Positions 1-5,617 of a stretch of 5,617 nucleotides of DNA are shown piece by piece. Position numbers and translations under genes: made by a program. The stretch spans positions 1-5,617 of the forward strand of contig CALTTS010000044.1 in the NCBI GenBank assembly GCA_943912265.1. Direction: 5' to 3'. The notes under the pieces are model-generated. The model saw only the letters and a program-made list of their open reading frames with translations, searched no databases and was not told the DNA's origin. Source of the DNA: an uncultured Xanthomonas sp. GTDB lineage: Bacteria; Pseudomonadota; Gammaproteobacteria; Xanthomonadales; Xanthomonadaceae. Numbering within the stretch: the stretch's first letter is position 1; every line of letters starts with the position of its first letter.

Positions 1-2732
1 CGCAGGTGCCGGGCGTGGGCCTGGTGTCCATCGCCGGCAACGTGCGCCCGGCCGTGCGCATCCAGGTCAACCCGGCGCAGTTGTCGAACATGGGCCTGAC
101 CCTGGAGAAGCTGCGCAGCGCGCTGACCCAGGCCAACGTCAACGCGCCCAAGGGCTCGCTCAACGGCCTGACCCAGACCTACAGCATCGGCACCAACGAC
201 CAGCTCACCGACGCGGCCCAGTACAAGGACGTGGTGATCGCCTACGTCAACGATTCGCCGGTGCGGCTGAAGGACGTGGCCGAGGTGGTGGACGGGGTCG
301 AGAACGACCAGCTTTCGGCCTGGGCCGACGGCAAGGCCGCGGTGCTGCTGGAAATCCGCCGCCAGCCGACCGCCAACATCGTCCAGACCGTGGAGAACGT
401 GCGCAAGCTGCTGCCGCAGCTGCAGTCGGTGCTGCCGGCCGGCGTCGAGCTGACGGTGTTCTCCGACCGCACCGAAACCATCCGCGCCTCGGTGCACGAG
501 GTGAAGTTCACCCTCGTGCTGACCATCGCGCTCGTGGTGGCGGTGATCTTCGTGTTCCTGCGCCGGCTGTGGGCGACGGTCATCCCCTCGGTCGCGGTGC
601 CGCTGTCGCTGATGGGCACCTTCGCGGTGATGGCCTTTGCCGGCATGTCGCTGGACAACCTGTCGCTGATGGCGCTGGTGGTGGCCACCGGCTTCGTGGT
701 CGACGACGCGATCGTGATGATCGAGAACATCGTCCGCTACATCGAGCAGGGCAAGAGCGGCAAGGAGGCGGCCGAGATCGGCGCCAGGCAGATCGGTTTC
801 ACCGTGCTGTCGCTGACCATTTCGCTGGTGGCGGTGTTCCTGCCGCTGATGCTGATGCCAGGCATCACCGGCCGCCTGTTCCACGAGTTCGCCTGGGTGC
901 TGGCGATCGCGGTCACCATCTCGATGCTGGTGTCGCTGACCCTGACGCCGATGATGTGCGCCTACCTGCTCAAGCCCGACGCGTTGCCCGAAGGCGACGA
1001 TGCGCACGAACGCGCCGAGGCGGCCGGCCGCAAGACCCTGTGGTCGCGCACGGTGGCGTTGTACGCGCGCACGCTGGACGTGGTGCTGGAACACCAGCGC
1101 ACCACGCTGTGGGTGGCCATCGGCGCGGTGGCGCTGACCGTGCTGCTGTTCGTGGTGATCCCCAAGGGCCTGCTGCCCGAGCAGGACACCGGCCTGGTCA
1201 CCGGCGTGGTGGTGGCCGACCAGAACGTGTCCTTCGCGCAGATGCAGCAGCGCTCCGAGCGGGTCGCCGAGGCGCTGCGCCATGACCCGGCGGTGGCCGG
1301 GGTGTCGATGTTCCTCGGCGTGGGCTCGATGAACCCGACCCTCAACCAGGGCCAGATCAGCATCGTGCTGAAGTCGCGCGGGCAGCGCGACGATCTGGAT
1401 ACCGTGCTGGCGCGCCTTGAAAAAGCCGCTTCCGGCCTGCCGGGCACCGCGCTGTACCTCAAGCCGGTGCAGGACGTGACGCTGGACACGCGGGTGGCCG
1501 CCACCGAGTACCAGTTCTCGATGTCGGCAATGGACGAGGACATGCTGCGCGAGTACGCGGGCAAGATGACCGCGGCGATGCGCAAGCTGCCGCAGATCCG
1601 CGACGTGGACAACAATCTGGCCGAGAGCGGGCGCGCGGTCGAGCTGACCGTTGACCGCGAGAAGGCCAGCGCGCTCGGCGTGCCGATGCAGACCGTGGAC
1701 GACACGCTCTACGACGCCTACGGCCAGCGCCAGATCTCCACCATCTTCACCCAGATGAACCAGTACCGCGTGGTGCTGGAAGTGGCGCCGGAGTTCCGTT
1801 CGCCGACCGCCTTGCTGGACAAGCTGGCGGTGGGCAGCAACGGCAGCGGCGCGCTGACCGGCAGCAACGCCACCACCTACGGGCAGGCCTCGTCGAGCAA
1901 CTCGGCCACCAGCACCGGCATCGGCCAGTCCAACATCGGCATCAAGACCGGCAGCGGCGCGGCGATAACGCTCGGCTCGATTGCCGATGCCACGGTCAAG
2001 CCGGCCGCGCTGGTGGTCAGCCACCAGCAGCAGCTGCCGGCGGTGACGATTTCGTTCAACCTCGCCCCGGGCTACTCGCTGTCGCAGGCGGTGTCGGCGA
2101 TCGATGCGGCCAAGGCCGAGGTGGCGCCGCCGCTGCAGGTGCAGGCCGGCTTCGTCGGCAAGGCGGCGGAGTTCTCCTCCAGCCAGTCGGACGTGGTGTG
2201 GCTGCTGCTGGCTTCGGTGATCGTGATCTACATCGTGCTGGGCGTGCTCTACGAGAGCTACATCCACCCGTTGACGATCATCTCCACGCTGCCGCCGGCA
2301 GGCGTGGGCGCCTTGCTGGCGCTGCTGGCCTGCGGGATGAGCCTGTCGGTGGACGGCATCGTCGGCATCGTGCTGCTGATCGGCATCGTCAAGAAAAACG
2401 CGATCATGATGATCGACTTCGCCATCGAGGCGCGGCGCGAGGAAGGCATGAACGCGCACGACGCGATCCGCCGTGCCTGCCTGCTGCGCTTCCGCCCGAT
2501 CATGATGACCACCGCCGCCGCGCTGCTTGGCGCCTTGCCGTTGGCCCTGGGCACCGGCATCGGTTCCGAGCTTCGCCGTCCGCTGGGCATCGCCATCGTC
2601 GGCGGCCTGCTGCTGTCGCAACTGGTCACGCTGTACACCACGCCGGTGATCTACCTGTACATGGAGCGCTTCTCCGAGTGGATGCACCGCCGGCGCGTGC
2701 GCCGCCTGGCGCTGGCCGAGGCCAAGGCATGA
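1..2732 (+). CDS. mdtB: MdtB-like RND multidrug efflux transporter subunit, 5' partial
   Basis: Inner-membrane proton/drug antiporter subunit of an MdtABC-type tripartite pump. In E. coli, MdtB and MdtC assemble as a B2C heterotrimer, with MdtB mainly driving proton transfer. The open frame enters from the left edge (first full codon at 3-5, counted as residue 1) and ends at TGA 2730-2732. The GTG at 6 is an internal valine, not a start. Seen: helix 2 about 169-186, helix 3 192-212, helix 4 218-238 with the GFVVDDAIVMIEN motif (D234, D235), helix 5 265-285, helix 6 297-322, helix 7 366-386 followed by IPKGLLPEQDTG, a second periplasmic domain, helices 8-12 from 731 to about 886, proton-relay Lys798 in GIVKKNAIMMIDFA and Arg831 in LLRFRPIMMTT. 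Helix 1 and about 165-170 residues are missing upstream. LDTRVAATEYQFSM and FGVGSMNPTLN-like stretches fit MdtB better than MdtC or AcrB. A polar insertion lies at about 611-647. No frameshift is seen. In Stenotrophomonas the name would be smeJ; orthology is inferred. Confidence 0.85.
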   Translation, partial: QVPGVGLVSIAGNVRPAVRIQVNPAQLSNMGLTLEKLRSALTQANVNAPKGSLNGLTQTYSIGTNDQLTDAAQYKDVVIAYVNDSPVRLKDVAEVVDGVENDQLSAWADGKAAVLLEIRRQPTANIVQTVENVRKLLPQLQSVLPAGVELTVFSDRTETIRASVHEVKFTLVLTIALVVAVIFVFLRRLWATVIPSVAVPLSLMGTFAVMAFAGMSLDNLSLMALVVATGFVVDDAIVMIENIVRYIEQGKSGKEAAEIGARQIGFTVLSLTISLVAVFLPLMLMPGITGRLFHEFAWVLAIAVTISMLVSLTLTPMMCAYLLKPDALPEGDDAHERAEAAGRKTLWSRTVALYARTLDVVLEHQRTTLWVAIGAVALTVLLFVVIPKGLLPEQDTGLVTGVVVADQNVSFAQMQQRSERVAEALRHDPAVAGVSMFLGVGSMNPTLNQGQISIVLKSRGQRDDLDTVLARLEKAASGLPGTALYLKPVQDVTLDTRVAATEYQFSMSAMDEDMLREYAGKMTAAMRKLPQIRDVDNNLAESGRAVELTVDREKASALGVPMQTVDDTLYDAYGQRQISTIFTQMNQYRVVLEVAPEFRSPTALLDKLAVGSNGSGALTGSNATTYGQASSSNSATSTGIGQSNIGIKTGSGAAITLGSIADATVKPAALVVSHQQQLPAVTISFNLAPGYSLSQAVSAIDAAKAEVAPPLQVQAGFVGKAAEFSSSQSDVVWLLLASVIVIYIVLGVLYESYIHPLTIISTLPPAGVGALLALLACGMSLSVDGIVGIVLLIGIVKKNAIMMIDFAIEARREEGMNAHDAIRRACLLRFRPIMMTTAAALLGALPLALGTGIGSELRRPLGIAIVGGLLLSQLVTLYTTPVIYLYMERFSEWMHRRRVRRLALAEAKA
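1833..1943 (+). other. Low-complexity Ser/Gly/Asn/Thr insertion inside the MdtB-like protein
   Basis: This in-frame segment (residues about 611-647) separates LLDKLAV from KTGSGAAITLGSIAD. In the neighbouring MdtC-like protein the equivalent junction, DRVEVPTSNGSLIPLSAIA, has no such segment, and recalled E. coli MdtB (DTIRLTSSDGGVVPLSSIA) also lacks it. The difference is about 37 residues. The stretch is dominated by Ser, Gly, Asn, Thr and Ala and has no charged residue. It includes the short direct repeat GGCAGCAACG at 1833-1842 and 1860-1869. By alignment to AcrB it falls at a hairpin of the DC (docking) subdomain at the top of the periplasmic funnel. Insert boundaries are uncertain by a few residues. 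Confidence 0.7.
2370..2423 (+). repeat. Copy 1 of a 54-base tract shared by both transporter genes (helix 10)
   Basis: Codons for VLLIGIVKKNAIMMIDFA in the MdtB-like gene match those of the MdtC-like gene at 5558-5611 at 53 of 54 bases. The only difference is AAA against AAG for the second lysine (base 2396 against 5584). The codons on either side differ. This is a paralogous coding repeat, not a mobile element. Confidence 0.8.
2718..2721 (+). promoter_or_regulatory. Ribosome-binding site of the MdtC-like gene
   Basis: GAGG lies 7 bases before the ATG at 2729, a good Shine-Dalgarno match and spacing, and it sits inside the last codons of the upstream gene. A second purine run, AAGG at 2724-2727, is too close to the ATG to be useful. 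The site supports the 2729 start over in-frame GTG codons at 2789 and 2792. Confidence 0.6.
2729..2732 (+). promoter_or_regulatory. ATGA stop/start overlap coupling the two transporter genes
   Basis: The second gene's ATG (2729-2731) overlaps the first gene's TGA (2730-2732). Such 4-base overlaps usually mean one mRNA and re-initiation by the terminating ribosome. That suits subunits that must assemble in a fixed ratio. There is no room for a separate promoter or terminator between the genes. Confidence 0.8.
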
Positions 2733-5617
2733 GCCAGCCGACGGATCGTCCGCCATCCGAAGGCGGCGCCCCCGGCCACGCCGCGGGCGTGGTGGGCGGC
2801 CGCCGCAAGGGCGGGGCCAACCTGTCGGCGCTGTTCATCCGTCGGCCGATCGGCACCTCGCTGCTGGCCATCGGCCTGTTCGTGATGGGCATGCTGTGCT
2901 ACGCGCGGCTGGGCGTGGCTTCGCTGCCGAACCTGCCCATCCCGGTGATCTTCGTCAACGCCAACCAGACCGGCGCGGACGCCAGCACGATGGCCACCAG
3001 CGTCACCGCGCCGCTGGAGCGCCACCTCGGCCAGGTGCAGGGCATCGATTCGATGCGCTCGGTCAGCTCGGAAGCGAGCAGCGTGGTGTTCCTGATGTTC
3101 GATACCGGCCGCAACATCGACGCGGCCGCGCAGGACGTGCAATCGGCCATCAACGCCGCCGTCGCCGACCTGCCGTCGGGCATGCGCACGCCCAGCTACC
3201 AGAAGGCCAATCCGAACGACGACCCGGTGCTGGCCATCGCGCTGACCTCGGACACGCAGTCTTCGGCAGACCTGTACAACGTGGCTGATTCGCTGCTGGC
3301 CCAGCGCCTGCGGCAGATCGTCGGCGTGTCGTCGGTGGACATTGCCGGCGCCTCCACGCCGGCCGTGCGCGTGGACCTCAATCTGCGCGCGCTCAATGCA
3401 CTGGGCCTGACCCCGGACGACCTGCGCAATGCGCTGACTGCGGCCAACGTGACCTCGCCGAAGGGCTTCCTGTCCGACGGCCACACCACGATGGCCATCG
3501 TCACCAACGATTCGGTGCGCAAGGCCGAGGATTTCGCCCGGCTGGCCATCGCCTCGCAGAACGGCCGGCTGGTGCGGCTGGGCGACGTGGCCGAGGTCCA
3601 CGACGGCCAGCAGGACGCCTACCAGGCGGCCTGGTTCAACGGCCACAAGGCCGTGGTGATGTACGTCTACACCCGCGCCGGCGCCAACATGGTGGCCACC
3701 GTGGACGCGGTGAAGGCGGCGCTGCCCGAGATGGCCGGCTACCTGCGGCCGGGCACGAAGATGACGCCGTACTTCGACCGCACGCCGACCATCCGCTCCT
3801 CGCTGCACGAGGTGGAGATCACCCTGATCATCAGCCTGGCGATGGTGGTGATGGTGATGGCGCTGTTCCTGCGCCGGCTGGCGCCGACGATGATCGCGGC
3901 GGCGGCGGTGCCGCTGTCGCTGGCCGGCGCGGCGGTGGTGATGTACGTGGCCGGGTTCACGCTCAACAACATGAGCCTGCTGGCGCTGGTGATCGCGATC
4001 GGCTTCGTGGTGGACGACGCCATCGTGGTGATCGAGAACGTGATGCGCCACCTCGACGAGGGCATGCCGCCGCTGCAGGCCGCGCTGGCCGGCTCGCGCG
4101 AGATCGGCTTCACCATCGTCTCGATCACCGCCTCGCTGGTGGCGGTGTTCATCCCGGTGCTGTTCGCCAGCGGCATGATGGGCGCGTTCTTCCGCGAGTT
4201 CTCGGTGACCCTGGTGGCCGCGATCGTGGTCTCCGCGGTCATCTCGCTGACCCTGACGCCGGCGCTGTGCAGCCGGTTCCTCAAGCACCCGCCGGCCGAG
4301 CAGGCCCCGCCCGGGCGCCTGTCGCGGGCGCTGGACGCGGCCCAGCGCAGGCTGCTGGGCGTGTACGTCAGGGCGCTGGATTTCTCGCTGCGGCACGCGC
4401 TGCTGCTGGCGCTGACGCCGCTGCTGCTGATCGTGGCGACGGTGTTCCTGATCGGCAAGGTGGGCAAGGGCGATTTCCCCGAGCAGGACACCGGGCTGCT
4501 GGTCGGGCGCGCCAGTTCCAGCAGCACCGTGTCCTTCGCCGAGATGTCGGCGCGGCAGCACCGCATCACCGACATGATTATGCAGGACCCGGACGTCAAG
4601 GAAGTCAGCGTGCGCCTGGGCAGCAGCCGGCAGGGCGCCAGCGCCTCGTTCAACATCCAGCTCAAGACCCGTGCCGAGGGCCGGCGCGACACCACGGCGC
4701 AGGTCACCGCGCGGTTGACGGCGAAGGCCTCGGAATATCCGGACCTGGAGCTGCGCCTGCGCTCGGTGCAGGACCTGGGCGGCCGCGGCATGGGCGGGCA
4801 GGGGGCCCTGTACCAGGTGGCGCTGCAGAGCAACGAGCTTGACCAGCTGCAGGAGTGGCTGCCCAAGCTGCAGGCGCAGCTCAAGAAGAACCCGAAATTC
4901 CGCGATGTGGGCACCGACGTGGACGATGCGGGCATGCGCCAGAACATCGTCGTCGACCGCGCCGCGGCCTCGCGTCTGGGCGTGTCGCTGGGCGACGTGG
5001 ACGGCGCGCTGTCCGGCGCGTTCGGCCAGCGCCAGATCTCGACCATCTACGACCAGCTCAACCAGTACAAGGTGGTGGTCAACGCGCTGCCCAACCAGAC
5101 CGCCACGCCGGCGGCGCTGGACCGGGTGGAAGTGCCGACCAGCAACGGCTCGCTGATCCCGCTGAGCGCCATCGCCCATCAGGAGCCGGGCCTGTCGCCC
5201 AGCCAGATCCAGCACCAGGACCAGTACACGGTGATGAGCGTGAGCTACAACCTGGCTCCCGGCGTGAGCCAGGGCGAGGGCAAGGCGATCGTGGCCTCGA
5301 TCGTGTCGGGCATGCGCATGCCCGAGGGCATCCGCATCAAGGACGACAGCAGCTTCGGCTTTTCGATGGACGGCGGCACCATGCTGAGCCTGATCCTGGC
5401 CGCCATCCTCACCGTCTACATCGTGCTGGGCATGCTCTACGAGGATCTGGTCCACCCGGTGACCATCCTGTCCACGCTGCCGGCCGCCGGCGTCGGCGCG
5501 CTGCTGGCCTTGTGGGTGACCAGGACCGACCTGTCGGTGATCTCGATGATCGCGCTGGTGCTGCTGATCGGCATCGTCAAGAAGAACGCGATCATGATGA
5601 TCGACTTCGCCCTGGTG
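2729..5617 (+). CDS. mdtC: MdtC-like RND multidrug efflux transporter subunit, 3' partial
   Basis: Second RND subunit of the same pump. In E. coli MdtB2C the MdtC subunit is thought to do most of the drug binding. Translation from ATG 2729 gives 963 codons without a stop up to the window edge. Seen: a cytoplasmic N-terminus with FIRRP at 36-40, helix 1 about 43-60, the LPNLPIPVI start of the porter domain, helix 2 364-381, helix 3 387-407, helix 4 413-435 with GFVVDDAIVVIEN (D429, D430), helix 5 460-480, helix 6 492-515, helix 7 558-578, PEQDTG at 584-589, FGQRQISTIYDQLNQYKVV in the second periplasmic half, then helices 8-10 ending in GIVKKNAIMMIDFALV with Lys952. About 90-100 residues (helices 11-12 and the helix 11 arginine) lie beyond the edge. 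The stretch before FIRRP is about 30 residues longer than in E. coli MdtC (recalled start MKFFALFIYRP). The ATGA overlap and GAGG site support this start. In Stenotrophomonas the name would be smeK; orthology is inferred. Confidence 0.85.
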   Translation, partial: MSQPTDRPPSEGGAPGHAAGVVGGRRKGGANLSALFIRRPIGTSLLAIGLFVMGMLCYARLGVASLPNLPIPVIFVNANQTGADASTMATSVTAPLERHLGQVQGIDSMRSVSSEASSVVFLMFDTGRNIDAAAQDVQSAINAAVADLPSGMRTPSYQKANPNDDPVLAIALTSDTQSSADLYNVADSLLAQRLRQIVGVSSVDIAGASTPAVRVDLNLRALNALGLTPDDLRNALTAANVTSPKGFLSDGHTTMAIVTNDSVRKAEDFARLAIASQNGRLVRLGDVAEVHDGQQDAYQAAWFNGHKAVVMYVYTRAGANMVATVDAVKAALPEMAGYLRPGTKMTPYFDRTPTIRSSLHEVEITLIISLAMVVMVMALFLRRLAPTMIAAAAVPLSLAGAAVVMYVAGFTLNNMSLLALVIAIGFVVDDAIVVIENVMRHLDEGMPPLQAALAGSREIGFTIVSITASLVAVFIPVLFASGMMGAFFREFSVTLVAAIVVSAVISLTLTPALCSRFLKHPPAEQAPPGRLSRALDAAQRRLLGVYVRALDFSLRHALLLALTPLLLIVATVFLIGKVGKGDFPEQDTGLLVGRASSSSTVSFAEMSARQHRITDMIMQDPDVKEVSVRLGSSRQGASASFNIQLKTRAEGRRDTTAQVTARLTAKASEYPDLELRLRSVQDLGGRGMGGQGALYQVALQSNELDQLQEWLPKLQAQLKKNPKFRDVGTDVDDAGMRQNIVVDRAAASRLGVSLGDVDGALSGAFGQRQISTIYDQLNQYKVVVNALPNQTATPAALDRVEVPTSNGSLIPLSAIAHQEPGLSPSQIQHQDQYTVMSVSYNLAPGVSQGEGKAIVASIVSGMRMPEGIRIKDDSSFGFSMDGGTMLSLILAAILTVYIVLGMLYEDLVHPVTILSTLPAAGVGALLALWVTRTDLSVISMIALVLLIGIVKKNAIMMIDFALV
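5558..5611 (+). repeat. Copy 2 of the 54-base helix 10 tract
   Basis: This is the MdtC-like counterpart of the tract at 2370-2423, in the same codon register and orientation, about 3.2 kb apart. It encodes the proton-relay lysine (Lys952) and the start of the following cytoplasmic loop. Confidence 0.8.

Noticed and set aside
569..1285. A 238-codon plus-strand open frame inside the MdtB-like gene
   Set aside because: It is an out-of-frame shadow, rich in Arg, Gly and Ala, overlapping strongly conserved RND helices 3 to 7 in the real frame.
962..1705. Minus-strand open frame of 247 codons opposite the MdtB-like gene
   Set aside because: Its composition is Ser/Arg/Thr-rich with no domain, and it is explained by codon bias on the opposite strand.
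2733..2820. Possible intergenic promoter or terminator between the two genes
   Set aside because: The genes overlap by four bases and this stretch is the coding N-terminus of the second protein. No convincing -35/-10 pair or hairpin with a T-run is visible.
3739..5046. Minus-strand open frame of 435 codons opposite the MdtC-like gene
   Set aside because: It is a shadow of the real gene, with a Ser/Arg-rich composition and no recognisable family.
4267..5156. Two plus-strand open frames (191 and 105 codons) that could suggest a frameshift or extra genes
   Set aside because: The MdtC-like frame reads through this region without interruption and keeps the conserved FPEQDTG and FGQRQISTIY motifs, so there is no frameshift and these frames are spurious.
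2651..5455. A 934-codon open frame on the minus strand opposite the MdtC-like gene
   Set aside because: It lies in the same triplet register as the sense gene, so its stops would need sense codons TTA, CTA or TCA, which this GC-rich gene avoids. The product is an implausible His/Arg/Gln/Ala-rich polymer with no recognisable domain, while the sense frame is a clear RND transporter.

Overview
The window is almost entirely coding and holds parts of two tandem, same-strand genes for resistance-nodulation-division (RND) inner-membrane efflux transporters. The first lacks its 5' end and the second lacks its 3' end. By sequence they match the MdtB and MdtC pair of the MdtABC multidrug efflux system, in which two different RND subunits form one heterotrimeric pump. 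No other gene type, RNA gene, mobile element, CRISPR array or non-coding stretch is visible.

Layout: positions 1-2732 encode an MdtB-like subunit with 909 residues visible. About 165-170 N-terminal residues, including the first membrane helix, lie upstream of the window. Positions 2729-5617 encode an MdtC-like subunit with 963 residues visible, starting at its own ATG and running off the right edge just after membrane helix 10. The two genes share a 4-base ATGA stop/start overlap with a GAGG ribosome-binding site inside the end of the first gene, so they are very probably co-transcribed and translationally coupled. The membrane-fusion partner (mdtA-like) would be expected just upstream and an outer-membrane factor possibly downstream, but neither is in view.

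Organism: the base composition is very GC-rich, with third codon positions overwhelmingly G or C. The protein sequences are proteobacterial. The MdtB-like protein carries a Ser/Gly/Asn/Thr-rich insertion that I associate from memory with the Xanthomonadaceae (Stenotrophomonas, Xanthomonas, Pseudoxanthomonas, Luteimonas, Lysobacter). In Stenotrophomonas maltophilia the equivalent two-transporter pump would be SmeIJK. The family-level assignment is an inference and the genus cannot be fixed.

Function: both subunits keep the paired aspartates of helix 4 and the lysine of helix 10 used for proton relay. The helix 11 arginine is seen in the first protein and lies beyond the window in the second. 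This is mostly an ordinary efflux operon. The points worth a second look are a 37-residue low-complexity insertion in the funnel (docking) part of the MdtB-like protein, an N-terminal cytoplasmic extension of the MdtC-like protein, and a nearly identical 54-base tract shared by the two paralogues.
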